This document shows positions 1 to 9,259 of a stretch of DNA of 64,000 nt, in pieces. How positions within the stretch are numbered: the first letter of the stretch is position 1; each line of letters starts with the position of its first letter. Origin of the DNA: Pycnococcus provasolii (lineage: Eukaryota > Chlorophyta > Pseudoscourfieldiophyceae > Pseudoscourfieldiales); NCBI GenBank assembly GCA_049487715.1, contig CP150569.1, forward strand, positions 248,001-312,000. The letters are read 5' to 3'. The notes beneath the pieces were generated by a model. It was given only the letters and a program-made list of their open reading frames with translations. It made no database searches and had not been told where the DNA came from. Position numbers and translations under genes: made by a program.

Positions 1-654
1 GCCACCACGCTCGCAGATCACCGTCTACTGTAGTACTATGCACCGTTCATCAGCAGCTCATTCATCAGAACTACGCACACTTGATACCCTTAGGATAGTT
101 CCTCCCTCTACGATAGTCTAGCTACTGGGGACGCTTGGTGCATTGGGGATCCCTCCTTGCTTGTGTTTTCTTGCTTGTGTTTTTGCCTCGTGCTTTGCGT
201 GCCTTGTTCTAAAAAGGAGTATGATAGTCCTGAGGATATTAGTCCTGAATATAGTGACTCTCCACCCGTTCTTGGTCAGGTATCTTAGTTGGTCAAGATA
301 AAGTCAAGTCCCATTTGAGTTATTCGTGTTTGAAGTTACAAAAAAAAAACTATCAAAAGGAACGCTGCCGTCACTCCGTCAGATCAACAAAAGTTCACAA
401 GTCACAACAAATCATCATCAAATGTTTACCATGAGCCCTCGTTATATGTTACCGTTGTAGCGGGCATGACGAGAGGATGTCGACATCCTCTCGTGCCGTG
501 CTTTGCTCTTCCCTCGAGGCCTCACGGTCTCGGGAGGCTCTTTCTTTCCCTTTTTCTCTCTCTTAGTAACGTCATAACTTTCTTTCCCTTACTTATTTCT
601 TGTGCACGTCGCACAGTCTTAAGCACATGTGGCGCGTCTTCTCGCGTCTACCGC
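1..654. other. left-edge intergenic region
   Basis: No convincing gene is seen. The only open frame of note (466-696) starts at a non-ATG-supported position, is rich in F, S and L, and resembles nothing I know. The stretch contains a perfect 26-bp palindrome at 469-494, a GGGGATCCC motif at 145-153 and an A-rich tract near 340. It may hold the 3' UTR of a gene outside the window and the 3' end of the small minus-strand gene that stops at 655. Confidence 0.5.
469..494. repeat. perfect 26-bp palindrome
   Basis: The sequence ACGAGAGGATGTC is followed directly by its exact reverse complement, giving a 26-bp uninterrupted palindrome centred on GTCGAC. A perfect palindrome of this length is unlikely by chance. 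It could be a dimeric protein-binding site or, if transcribed, a stem with little loop. No gene association is clear. Confidence 0.7.
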
Positions 655-1053
655 TCACGTCTTACTACGCCTAACTACTGCTTGAACAACGCCTAAGTTG
701 TCCTGCAACAGCAATGAAGCAGCCACTCCACCATCATCACTTCGAGTCTTCTTCTTGCTGGTGGAGGAGTTGTTGTTGCCAAAGGAAGAGTCACTCACAT
801 TCTTCCTTTTGCGAGACGCACTGGCACGAGACTGAGATGCGATAGCTGCTAGCGCCAATGTCTTCGACGCACGAGAATACGACGTGCGCGACATTTCACG
901 GGCGGGACACCTACACTGACTCGATGTAGACGACAAGGGATTGTCGCGGTAATATCCCACACCCGACGAGCCGGTGCGGAAAATATACCCAGGCCTTGCG
1001 CCCGTAAACTTGGACGAGGCGACAAAGTCATCCTCCTCCTGGAAAGCAGACAT
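655..1053 (-). CDS. small conserved-looking protein with RPGYxFxxGxxGxGYYxD motif
   Basis: This 132-residue open frame starts at the ATG ending at 1053 (MSAFQEEDDF); the frame extends further upstream only from a non-ATG codon. Residues about 14-34 contain a Gly/aromatic motif of the form FTGxRPGYxFRTGxxGxGYYRD. It looks like a conserved short motif, but I cannot place it in a named family. The remainder is Ser/Lys/Arg-rich and probably disordered, with a basic cluster (KRK, KKK) near residues 80-105 that could serve nuclear targeting. It is transcribed divergently from the calpain-like gene, and a telomere-repeat palindrome at 1201-1230 lies in the shared upstream region. No function is assigned. 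Confidence 0.5.
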   Translation of the reverse strand: MSAFQEEDDFVASSKFTGARPGYIFRTGSSGVGYYRDNPLSSTSSQCRCPAREMSRTSYSRASKTLALAAIASQSRASASRKRKNVSDSSFGNNNSSTSKKKTRSDDGGVAASLLLQDNLGVVQAVVRRSKT

Positions 1054-1200
1054 TTCGGGTAGGGTACTACTGGACACGTTTCCACAGGCTGACAGGGGTG
1101 CGACGAAAAGCAGTGAAGTGACACGGTTGGTATGACGTGGTGGGAACTGGAACTGGAGAGGAGGGGCGTTTTGGGGGGAGGAGAGGCAAAAACGCAAAGG

Positions 1201-1230
1201 GTTAGGGTTAGGGATAACCCTAACCCTAAC
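1201..1230. promoter_or_regulatory. head-to-head telomere-type repeat palindrome
   Basis: GTTAGGGTTAGGG is followed by ATAA and then by its exact reverse complement, so two TTAGGG units face two CCCTAA units. It lies 148 nt upstream of the minus-strand start at 1053, in the divergent region with the plus-strand calpain-like gene. Eight further telomere-type arrays in this window occupy equivalent positions, so a promoter element is more likely than a telomere-fusion scar. Confidence 0.55.
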
Positions 1231-1710
1231 AGCCCGCTCCCCTGTAAATCTTTACCTGTAGGCTGTAGGAAGCCTACTTTGTGAGACACTTTGGGAGACT
1301 TTTACCGGTCAAAGAATACTCTACCCCCCGACTGCCCGAGGCCGGTAAAAGTCGCCAAAGATCGTGGGACCCATCATCGGCGAGCGTCCCGAGCGTCCCG
1401 AGCGATCGTGTGCGTGTGCGTGTGCGTGTGCGTCTCCAAGGTGCAAAGGGACCCGTCGTCTGGGACTCTGGCTGGGTCCCCGTTCCCTAACTAGAACTAT
1501 CGTAGACATGTAAACTCTTAGTCGGCGCCGGCCATCACAGGGCCATCCCCACCAGGGACTCTCTCAGGGACTCTCCCGACAGTTGGCCCCGACTCGACTC
1601 CTTTTCTCCCGACACGACTTACTTTTTTCTCCCGACCGGTCGGTGGCCGGCCATCACTCCATCGACGCCTCCCGACTTTGTTTGGTTTCACCTTAACCTT
1701 AAGCGGAGAC

Positions 1711-4700
1711 ATGCGCCCGTCGACGTCCCATGGTGGTGGTGGTGGCCTTGGAGGTGGTGGTGGCCTCGGTGGTGGTGCTAGTGCTAGTGGTGGTGGTGGT
1801 CCGGGCACATCATCATCTCGGGGGGCACATCCACCTGCGTCGGAGCTTTCGTTTTCATCCTTATCCATGGGGGGCGTGGAGGAGGAGGAGAACGGCCATC
1901 ATGATTCCGGCTCCATTTCCAACTTTGCAAAGGGATTTGGATTCGCTCCTCCTCCTGGCGGTGCTGGCCCTGGTGGTGCTGGCCCTGGTGGCCTTTTTCG
2001 ACCGTCTACAGCCCCTGCTGCAAATGCCAACAACAACAACAACCTTGGGGGTGGGGGTGGTGAGAATACCACGGTGGAATCTTCCCAGCCATCGTACATG
2101 AGGTCAACGACGTCGTCGCGTCAGTCGCGAACGCGCTCAGGACGCAAGTACGCAGACATCACGGACGGCATGTCCACGTCAATCAGGAACCTGAAATTGA
2201 CGTACGCGAGCACGCTCGCGCCGTCAGAAACTATGGAGGCGCAGGCGGCGGCACGCTGGCTCGCACTGCCCGCACCAACGGGCGTGCCAGAGAGCACGCT
2301 CGCGCCCGCCGACGGCGCGCTCTTCTTCGACGGACACTTCCCTGCTGGCGAAGAGTCGCTGTATGGCAGAAATGCCACCACACCACCGGGAGCCACGCCG
2401 GTGGCGTGGTCGCGACTTAACGGCGTGCTGTACGACGCCAAGCGACACGAGCACCCCATCGTGAGAGGGAGCGGACTCGTCAGCTCCGCGGAGGAGTCCG
2501 CGCCTGGAGGACGAGGATTCCACGGCGCGCTTGCCACCGTCGCGACGCGCGAGGACCTCATCCTTGACCTCATCGTCAGCGACGACTACGCGTCGCAAGG
2601 GCTCTTCACCTTCACGCTGTACAAGCACGGACGATGGCACGACGTCTCCGTTGACGCGGACATACCCGTCGACGCAGTCACCGGAGAGCCGCTCTTCATG
2701 CACGGCGCGGAGGGCGAACTCTGGCCTGCCCTCTTAGAGAAGGCGTACGCGAAGCTGCACGGAGGATATCACGCGCTCGAAAATGTCGACGCAAGGTGCG
2801 CGCTCGTCGACCTGACTGGCGGAACGCTGCTTAACGTCGACCTGAGTGACGTGCAGACCGGCCTCGAGGGCGACGCCGTCTGGCCGATTCTGCGCAAGCA
2901 GTGGGCGCAGGGAAGCTTGCTGTGTGTAACGTGCGACGTCACGAGCGCGCGGGCGAACGGCCTGATCGCCTCCGGCCTTGAGCCAGGCTGCGCGTACCCC
3001 GTGCTCGAGCTGCGTGAGACGGGTGCGTCCGAATACCTCGTGCGCCTCGCCAATCCGTTCACCGCCTCCATCTGGAATGGCGAGGAGTGGACGCAGAGCG
3101 AGGCGGGCGCTGCGGCGCTGAACGAGCTCGACATCGAGTTCGCACCCGGCGATGGAACGTGGTGGATGCCGCTGAGCGCACTGTGCGCAACGTTCGACCT
3201 CGTAACGTGCTGCTGCCTCCTGCCTCCGCACCACCACCACATCGGCGTTGCCGCCGCTTGGATCGGAGACTGCTCAGGCGGGCCGCCGGGAGCTGCGACG
3301 TTTTGCACCAACCCGCACTTCCAAATCTCCGTCCGCAAGGGTGGCACGGTGACCGTGGCGATTTCCGCACGCGACACCTGCGTAAAGCTGCCACCTCTCA
3401 TGACGCGAGATTCCGTGCCAGATCGCTTCGAGGAGCCGCTCAAGTTTGGTTGTGTTGTGCTGCATCGGCGTCGCCGTCGCCCGGATCGCGTCTGGCGCGT
3501 CACCGCCTCAGAGTGCATCGCCGCTTCGGAACCGGACACCTTCCGCGAGGTTGGGTGTTCGTTCGAGGCTGAGCCCGGTGCGACCTACATCTGCGTCCCC
3601 TTCTGCAGCGAGCGAGGGCGCGAGGGGGCGTTCGCACTTCGAGTCATCTCCGCCAATCCAATCGAGATGACCCGGCTCGCGCAGCCCATCGGCTTGCGAG
3701 GTTCTGCGGCGTGGAACCTTGCCAACATAGGTGGCCCTGTGGACTCCGTCCGCTTTGCGTCTAATCCGCAGTGGCTACTGCGCATCCCACGAAAAACGCG
3801 TGTCGCGCTACTCGTCGAAGGACGTGACAACGCCGGGCAGCTGACGGAAGGCGCCCACGGATTGCTCATCGCAACCGCCGATCGTGCCTCGGATGGACCA
3901 GGGCGCGTCAACTGCCTGGACATGACGTCTTCGGATGGCAGCGCATGTTACGTGGTTGCAGGTCCCGTCGAGGGCAAGCCGGAGGCAAGCTCGACCAACG
4001 GAACGCAGCACGCAAGCCTCGTCACCACGCTGCCAGCTGGCGACTACTCCGTGATCGCGTATCAGCGCAACCCCGCGCCAACGGGCGCTGTGCTCGTTAG
4101 TGTGATTACGGACGCACCGGCGGATCCTTCCAGTGCCGTCGGCATGGCAACATTCCCCGCAACGTGCTCGTTCCTTCTCGACGGGCGTTGGGTGGATGGC
4201 CGATGCGGTGGCAGCCGAGCGTACTCAAGCTGGCTGCAGAACCCAAGCTTCAGACTTGAAACGGACGTGCCAATTCGAGTGCGCATCGCACTGCACCGTC
4301 GCCGCGCGTCCTCATTGCACGCATCGCCATCGCAGGCAGAGGCTGCCGAAGCGGCTGCCGGCGGCAATTCCGCCTCGGCGGCGGCGGACAGTGGAAGGCC
4401 AGCCACCTCGGCGGATGGCAATGAGGATGACGAGGCGGCGGAGGGTGGTGCCGACACAGGTGCCAACGTGCAGGCATCTGGACTAAGCAAAATGCCATCC
4501 ATGCGTCGACCTCGATCGCGCTCGCCCACCAGGCCGAGACGCGTACCGTTCGTGATTGACAATCTTGTTGGATTCTACGTGCTCCGTGGCGAACCACCGA
4601 GCCCTAAGGACAACGCCAATGACGTACGCATGCGCGTGTTCTTCGAGAGTGCGTTTCTTTCCCGCGAGTGCCCGCTCATGCACGAGGTGAATGTGCCCGC

Positions 4701-4830
4701 GGGCGTATCGACCATCATCATGACGCGATTTGCACCTGCGGAGGCGAGCGGTGAGGGTCCCGATGACCTGTTTCTGGTGGAGGTTGGAAGCAACAGTCCC
4801 TTCCACCTCGAGAAAGCCGTGACGGGTTGA
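1711..4830 (+). CDS. calpain-like protein lacking catalytic residues
   Basis: The protein is 1,039 residues from the ATG at 1711. The first ~145 residues are low-complexity (Gly-rich runs, Asn runs). A calpain-type papain-fold region spans about 175-475: LFFDGHFPAGEESLYG, a W-S-R segment, then GELWPALLEKAYAKLHGGY and LVDLTGG, which match the calpain protease core. At the place where active calpains have the G-D-C-W motif, this protein reads GGRGFHGAL near residues 267-273, with no Cys. The usual GHAY histidine motif is GCAY (Cys at ~427), while the Asn of the RNPWG motif is kept as LANPF (~448). It is therefore probably a non-peptidase calpain homologue. Beta-rich calpain C2-like regions probably follow, to ~1,030, with an acidic/Ser insert near 870-950. 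It is convergent with the next gene. Confidence 0.75.
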   Translation: MRPSTSHGGGGGLGGGGGLGGGASASGGGGPGTSSSRGAHPPASELSFSSLSMGGVEEEENGHHDSGSISNFAKGFGFAPPPGGAGPGGAGPGGLFRPSTAPAANANNNNNLGGGGGENTTVESSQPSYMRSTTSSRQSRTRSGRKYADITDGMSTSIRNLKLTYASTLAPSETMEAQAAARWLALPAPTGVPESTLAPADGALFFDGHFPAGEESLYGRNATTPPGATPVAWSRLNGVLYDAKRHEHPIVRGSGLVSSAEESAPGGRGFHGALATVATREDLILDLIVSDDYASQGLFTFTLYKHGRWHDVSVDADIPVDAVTGEPLFMHGAEGELWPALLEKAYAKLHGGYHALENVDARCALVDLTGGTLLNVDLSDVQTGLEGDAVWPILRKQWAQGSLLCVTCDVTSARANGLIASGLEPGCAYPVLELRETGASEYLVRLANPFTASIWNGEEWTQSEAGAAALNELDIEFAPGDGTWWMPLSALCATFDLVTCCCLLPPHHHHIGVAAAWIGDCSGGPPGAATFCTNPHFQISVRKGGTVTVAISARDTCVKLPPLMTRDSVPDRFEEPLKFGCVVLHRRRRRPDRVWRVTASECIAASEPDTFREVGCSFEAEPGATYICVPFCSERGREGAFALRVISANPIEMTRLAQPIGLRGSAAWNLANIGGPVDSVRFASNPQWLLRIPRKTRVALLVEGRDNAGQLTEGAHGLLIATADRASDGPGRVNCLDMTSSDGSACYVVAGPVEGKPEASSTNGTQHASLVTTLPAGDYSVIAYQRNPAPTGAVLVSVITDAPADPSSAVGMATFPATCSFLLDGRWVDGRCGGSRAYSSWLQNPSFRLETDVPIRVRIALHRRRASSLHASPSQAEAAEAAAGGNSASAAADSGRPATSADGNEDDEAAEGGADTGANVQASGLSKMPSMRRPRSRSPTRPRRVPFVIDNLVGFYVLRGEPPSPKDNANDVRMRVFFESAFLSRECPLMHEVNVPAGVSTIIMTRFAPAEASGEGPDDLFLVEVGSNSPFHLEKAVTG

Positions 4831-4995
4831 AGCACCTTACCTTTTTTTGAATAGTAAAGCAAAAGCTCGCCGCATTTGACGGACGGATTCTCAAGTAGTG
4901 TAGTGTAGTGTGGTGCAGTGTGTGGAGCAGTGCCTCCCCCCCTTCACACACAAAAAAAAAGAAAATGAAGGAAAAAGAGAAAACAAGTATGTACG
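4831..4995. other. convergent 3' intergenic spacer
   Basis: This 165-nt gap separates two genes that end towards each other and must carry both 3' ends. It contains a GTAGT/GTGTGG simple repeat around 4893-4925 and A-rich stretches around 4950-4985. No gene is seen. Confidence 0.6.
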
Positions 4996-6294
4996 TTACA
5001 GCTCCTTGATCTCGAGCTTTGCGCCCGTCTCTTGCTCGAGACGCTGCACGATGGCGCTCCCAAATGCCGAGGCGGGAGTTAGCACTCCGCCGCCGACGGA
5101 ATCACCTATATCAAGCAGCAGACGGCCCGACTCGACGAGCATCTTCGCGGTGGCTAAGTAGCCCACATCTTCGTTGAAGGTGTACATCGCCTCCACTTTC
5201 GTCTCCTTGCCACCCGCATCCTTAACCGTGGCGCGCGTGTGCAGCTTTAACCATCCATTCTCCATAAACTCCCTCGACGGGCCCTCACCGGGCGAGGGCA
5301 CGAGGGCTAAGCTCTTGAAGATGCTCGGAGCGAGAAGGGATGCAGCAATGAGGCCAGTGTACGCCTTGTCTTTGATCCACTGCCACAAACTCGGGTTGTG
5401 CAGCATGCAGTCGCCAAACGCCAAGTCTTTCGAAATGCCGAGCAACGCATTCGAACGGCGCACACAGTTGACCATAACCGGTGCCATGATCCACGGCCCA
5501 GCACTTCGCTGGAATTCCGAGAAGTATCGCGTTGTCTTTGGACTTGTGTTCGTCAAGCTGAATGTGCTTTTTGATCCATCTTTTGCGCGCAGCAGAGGAT
5601 CGAAGCCGCCGGCACTTCCACCGCGTGACTTTGGTCGACTCTTTTTCGCCTGGAAGATCGCAGTCGTGACCGTTCCGCCGGACATTGCAGATCCCGGCGC
5701 GAGTTCTGTGAACGTGGAAGCACTCACCAGTTCACCGCCTTTTGACTTGGCGAGTTTGTGGATCTCAAATACGGTGAGGTCCCAAGGTATGCAGTCGTTC
5801 CCGCAGTGGCTGACAATGACGGACCCTGACTTGCGTGCGACGTCGTCGTACTTGTCTATGTTGGTGCGCACAAAGTCGCTTTCGCCAGTTATGTCGGCGT
5901 AATGCACGCCCTCCTCGGCGCATAGTTTGACGAGCGTTTGTCCGTACTTCTCGAATGGTCCCGCCGTGGATATCACAACCCGCGTTTTCTTGACGATGGC
6001 ACGTAGGGCATCTTCCTGTTCCTTCGTCTTGCACACGAGGTCAGCGACTTCAAGAGGCACGGAATCCCCAAAAGAGAAAGAATCCCCAAGACGAGTAACA
6101 AGCCGTGACTTCACAAGACTGATGGCGGCATCACCACGCACAGACGAACGCGCACAGACGCAGAGAGACAAAGACGACCATGAAGAAGCAGAAGAAGGCG
6201 GAGCACCCGCAGAAGCGTACTTCTTCTCCAGCAGGTACTCCAACGCGAGTTTACCCGTGAAGCCAGTCACGCCGAATAACACAATGTCAAACAT
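4996..6294 (-). CDS. saccharopine dehydrogenase-like oxidoreductase (SCCPDH family)
   Basis: The protein is 432 residues from the ATG ending at 6294, close to the usual ~430 for this family; the frame upstream has only a non-ATG start. Residues 1-14 (MFDIVLFGVTGFTG) form a Rossmann beta-alpha-beta with a GxxGxxG dinucleotide-binding loop. Further family segments are VVISTAGPFEKYGQ, GVHYADITGES and the Cys-rich HCGNDCIPWDLTV. The C-terminal half (GTVTTAIFQ, a hydrophobic helix, PGEGPSREFMENGWLKL) matches the SCCPDH/trans-acting enoyl reductase-like group. A Ser-rich insert at about residues 27-60 replaces part of the expected NAD-domain loop and might be a retained intron or lineage insert. 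Family members are poorly characterised and associate with lipid droplets or membranes; the substrate is unknown. A GGGGATCCC motif lies 109 nt upstream. Confidence 0.85.
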   Translation of the reverse strand: MFDIVLFGVTGFTGKLALEYLLEKKYASAGAPPSSASSWSSLSLCVCARSSVRGDAAISLVKSRLVTRLGDSFSFGDSVPLEVADLVCKTKEQEDALRAIVKKTRVVISTAGPFEKYGQTLVKLCAEEGVHYADITGESDFVRTNIDKYDDVARKSGSVIVSHCGNDCIPWDLTVFEIHKLAKSKGGELVSASTFTELAPGSAMSGGTVTTAIFQAKKSRPKSRGGSAGGFDPLLRAKDGSKSTFSLTNTSPKTTRYFSEFQRSAGPWIMAPVMVNCVRRSNALLGISKDLAFGDCMLHNPSLWQWIKDKAYTGLIAASLLAPSIFKSLALVPSPGEGPSREFMENGWLKLHTRATVKDAGGKETKVEAMYTFNEDVGYLATAKMLVESGRLLLDIGDSVGGGVLTPASAFGSAIVQRLEQETGAKLEIKEL

Positions 6295-7329
6295 CGATCG
6301 CTTCCCAGGATCGATCGCGAGTGATGGCGAGGGAACTGATGTGATGGATGGAGCAAGAAGGGGCTCGTTTTTCAGCCCAGTGAGGGGGACGGAGGGACGT
6401 TTGGGGATCCCGCTCGGGGAGGGGCGAAACAATCCTTATCCCAAACAAACGCGGCAGAAAGCTCATATCCGTAGCATGGTACGAGGGACTGTCATACAAA
6501 CAGACCGTGCACGTGGACTTTGACGATCCTGTTATGGTCGAATCAGAAACAGCACGTATTCGTGGCCTGTGCACACGTTCGACCATGATGATTACCATCC
6601 GGCGAGACGCGATCACTAACGCACACTGCGAGCATTAGCGGTACAAGGAGCCCGCCGTCGATCGATGGGGGAAACCATGGATAGCGCAACTCAACATAAA
6701 GAAGAAGATCGTGTTCAACCAAACTTTTTGGACGGAGCTGGAGGCTGCTCTAGCATAAGATGCGGCGTGTGTTGAACATAAGGTCACACAATACAAGAAC
6801 TTTTGCGTACCATCGACCGCTCATGCAATTTCGGCCATCTGGTGGAGAGGGGCGAACGAAGAAGGAGGCAACGGAGTTCGACCTTCACTTGAGTGCTTTG
6901 ATGAGTGCCGCAACGTCATAGCGAGGCAACGGGGATCTCGGCAATGTCGTCGACAACAGGTCTGCCAATGTTGCCGATCCACCCCATCCCCGGCTCATGC
7001 CACATCGAACAGCTCGCCATGAAGGCAATATCAAGATTGGTATGGCCGATGGTTGGGAGGAAGCTTGCTGCGCCCCTGCTTGGTTTTAACTCACCGGCGT
7101 CACAAAAGCTCTCTCGCGTGAACGTCCAGGACGTGGACACGTGCGGCGCGGCGGCGCGATCCAGAGAAGATCAAGAATGACCTACGCCGCATGGTGCGCC
7201 CTTGGATGGGGGAATTCCCTCCGGGGCAGAATTTTCCTGAATGTGACCCCGAATTGCATTGCATTTTCTCCGTCCTTTCGTTTTTCCAGGGCATTATTCT
7301 TGGAACCATCCTGCTATCCATCAGGTGTG
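6295..7329. other. divergent intergenic region with decayed coding sequence
   Basis: This 1-kb region separates the divergent SCCPDH-like and isopentenyl kinase genes. It contains the upstream regions of both, the GGGGATCCC at 6403-6411 and a broken protein-coding remnant starting near 6435 (separate entry). A short minus-strand open frame at 6916-7140 begins at GTG and has no recognised similarity, so it is not called. Confidence 0.6.
6435..7290 (+). pseudogene. decayed protein-coding remnant, family unknown
   Basis: One plus-strand frame reads as protein-like sequence from 6435 (LIPNKRGRKLISVAWYEG) through HVDFDDPVMVESETARIRG, a TAG at 6636-6638, RWGKPWIAQLNIKKKIVFNQ, a TAA at 6756-6758, then KNFCVPSTAHAISAIWWRG to about 6900. 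After one or more frame changes the first frame resumes as KIKNDLRRMVRPWMGEF near 7165-7215. Codon-like composition with two in-frame stops suggests a broken gene. I cannot assign a family. A mobile-element or viral origin is possible but unsupported by any motif I can see. Confidence 0.4.
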
Positions 7330-8214
7330 ATGGTGGTGGTGCCGCCGCCTCATCCGCCTCATCCTCCACCACATTCCAGACGTGTCATCGTGCTAAAGCT
7401 CGGAGGCAGTTTGCTCACAAACAAAAGTACTGGTGGTGGTGGTGATAGTGGTGGTGGTGATGATATGCTCTTGGTGGACTTTGGTACTCTAACATTATTA
7501 TGTCAATCAGTGAAAACGATTCTGGACACGCAATATCACACGCACGTCGTTCTCATACACGGTGCGGGTTCATTCGGACACATCAAGGCGCGCAAATATC
7601 GACTCAACCTTGGACTCATTCCAGCAGACCCGGAACAACAAAATGCGCAGAGAAACGCAGTGCGCGAAGTCCGAAAAGATATGCTCACGCTAAACGCGCA
7701 CATCATGCAGGCTCTTGCAAACTCCAATGTAGACGCACAAAGCTACGCGCCGCATTCGTGGGCAAAAGGAACGGGACCAAACTTTACGGGTGAGCTGCCG
7801 TACTCCAAAGGAGAATGCACCGTCACACATGGTGACGTCGTAGACGTGCCTGACGAAAGGGAATTTGGTATCCTATCAGGCGACGACCTTTTCGTCAGGT
7901 ACGCCACCGAATCACAAGGCGTGACGGCGGCAGTGTTTGCAACAAACGTCGACGGCGTGCTGAAAGTTCCTCCAGAACGTGCCACCGCTGACGATCTTCT
8001 CGAGACGTGGTCTTCTCGCGACAACGAAGCTGCCGAATTATCGCACGACGAAAAAATTGACGTCACCGGCGGCATCGGATATAAGGCAGCTAGTGGTGCT
8101 CTGGTAGCAGCCGCCGGAGTCCGCGTGCTGATTGTGAACGGCCATCACGCAGACCGCGTGGTGGCGGCTTGCAACGGCGTCGACAGCGTGCGTGGAACGC
8201 GCATTCTACCATAA
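7330..8214 (+). CDS. IPK: isopentenyl phosphate kinase
   Basis: The protein is 294 residues from the ATG at 7330; the upstream in-frame ATG at 7177 would add a stretch that overlaps decayed sequence, so the shorter start is preferred. It belongs to the amino acid kinase superfamily. The N-terminal nucleotide-binding loop is VLKLGGSLLTNK (21-32). The catalytic loop IHGAGSFGH (76-84) includes the conserved His that marks isopentenyl phosphate kinases. Later segments are GDVV, FGILSGDDL, VFATNVDGVL and DVTGGIGYKAASGA. The family phosphorylates isopentenyl (and dimethylallyl) monophosphate to the diphosphate with ATP, modulating isoprenoid supply. In plants the enzyme is cytosolic. No transit peptide is evident; the Pro/His-rich first 17 residues are unusual. 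The gene ends 61 nt before the convergent minus-strand gene. Confidence 0.9.
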   Translation: MVVVPPPHPPHPPPHSRRVIVLKLGGSLLTNKSTGGGGDSGGGDDMLLVDFGTLTLLCQSVKTILDTQYHTHVVLIHGAGSFGHIKARKYRLNLGLIPADPEQQNAQRNAVREVRKDMLTLNAHIMQALANSNVDAQSYAPHSWAKGTGPNFTGELPYSKGECTVTHGDVVDVPDEREFGILSGDDLFVRYATESQGVTAAVFATNVDGVLKVPPERATADDLLETWSSRDNEAAELSHDEKIDVTGGIGYKAASGALVAAAGVRVLIVNGHHADRVVAACNGVDSVRGTRILP

Positions 8215-8275
8215 GCATATGTAATAACTTAATAGTCCCTTGTATAGTACAATACAATAGTTCTTACAATTTGTG

Positions 8276-9259
8276 TTACAACGTCATGGACGGTCGTCCC
8301 TTGCTTGCGCGAATCGCACGGTAACGTGCTACCATCAGCTCGCGCGTCGCCTCGAGCTCCTTCGCCTCCGCCTTTTTCGACGCCATCAGTATGTTAGCTG
8401 CACTTGGCGCGGAAGTGGGCTTGGTCTCGACCACGGCGGCGGCCACGTCGCGCGAGATTTTCTCTCGTGCTTGCTCGGATGCCCTTAGCCTCTGCCTCCA
8501 AAGAGGGAGGTCAGCCGTGCGCGCATTCTTCGAGTGCGTTCGCTTCACGCGCCCGCCTGAGCAGCCCTGCACATGTTCCGCGAACAACGTGGCGAACGTT
8601 TCAGCGAATTGCGGGTCATCGAGACGCACGAACTGCGACTCTTTCGCAAGTCCCATACCGCCGTAGTGTTTGGGTCGCGGCTGCAGCAGCTTGTCTTGCA
8701 CTGTGGCGACGTAGTTATCTGGAATCGTGTTCGCATCACGTTTTTCAACAAGAGCGACTAAATAGTCGGGTATGGCGTTGCGCGACGATCCTCTCCCCAG
8801 CCCTAAGCCTTGTCTCTTCGGCAGTCGTTCCGTCTTTTTATCGTATTTCCTCGAAGGCTTCCCGTTCGTTTCCAGCTGTCTCGAGAAAGGTCTGGACGGC
8901 ATTTGTGTCGTCCCATTCCTGTTCCCAGCAGGCAAGGATGCAGCGTCTTCGCGTTCGTTAAGCGTCTCGCGCCTTGAGTGCGAACGACGAGAATCGAACG
9001 ACGAGCCTGCTCGCTTCTTATTTGGTCTCAAGTCACCAGTCTCATTCAAGTCATTCAGTCTCATCTGAGAATTATCATCATCACCACCACCATCACGACC
9101 ACGACGACCACGACGACCAGTATCCCCCCGAGACTGAGAGGGGAAGCCCGACGACGACGACGACGACTTCTTTGACGACTTGAACTCGTGTCTCTTATTG
9201 CGAGCGAGGCGCTTCAGCTCCTTTGACGTCGCATGAGGCGTGCGAAACAACTTCACCAT
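8276..9259 (-). CDS. basic, partly disordered protein of unknown family
   Basis: The protein is 327 residues with an ATG at 9259 (MVKLFRTPHATSKELKRL). The first ~145 residues are dominated by Lys, Arg, Ser, Asp and Gly and look disordered. A better-ordered segment follows from about 150: two similar short units, RNAIPDYLVALVEKRDANT and IPDNYVATVQDKLL, then HYGGMGLAKESQFVRLDDPQ and FAETFATLFAEHV. The C-terminus is Ala/Lys/Glu-rich and probably helical. The composition suggests a nuclear or nucleolar protein, but this is inference from charge only and no named domain is recognised. The gene lies just downstream of an unresolved coding segment on the same strand whose apparent splice donor at 9532 points towards it; I found no in-frame join between the two. 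Confidence 0.6.
   Translation of the reverse strand: MVKLFRTPHATSKELKRLARNKRHEFKSSKKSSSSSSGFPSQSRGDTGRRGRRGRDGGGDDDNSQMRLNDLNETGDLRPNKKRAGSSFDSRRSHSRRETLNEREDAASLPAGNRNGTTQMPSRPFSRQLETNGKPSRKYDKKTERLPKRQGLGLGRGSSRNAIPDYLVALVEKRDANTIPDNYVATVQDKLLQPRPKHYGGMGLAKESQFVRLDDPQFAETFATLFAEHVQGCSGGRVKRTHSKNARTADLPLWRQRLRASEQAREKISRDVAAAVVETKPTSAPSAANILMASKKAEAKELEATRELMVARYRAIRASKGRPSMTL

Noticed and set aside
2121-4562. Long minus-strand and alternative-frame open frames (100-256 codons) over the calpain-like gene
   Set aside because: They are shadows of a GC-rich coding region: Arg/Pro/Ser-rich, non-ATG starts, no domain-like sequence.
8276-9259. Calling this gene a known U3 snoRNP/ribosome-biogenesis factor
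   Set aside because: The basic composition is suggestive, but none of the expected family motifs could be matched, so it was left as unknown.
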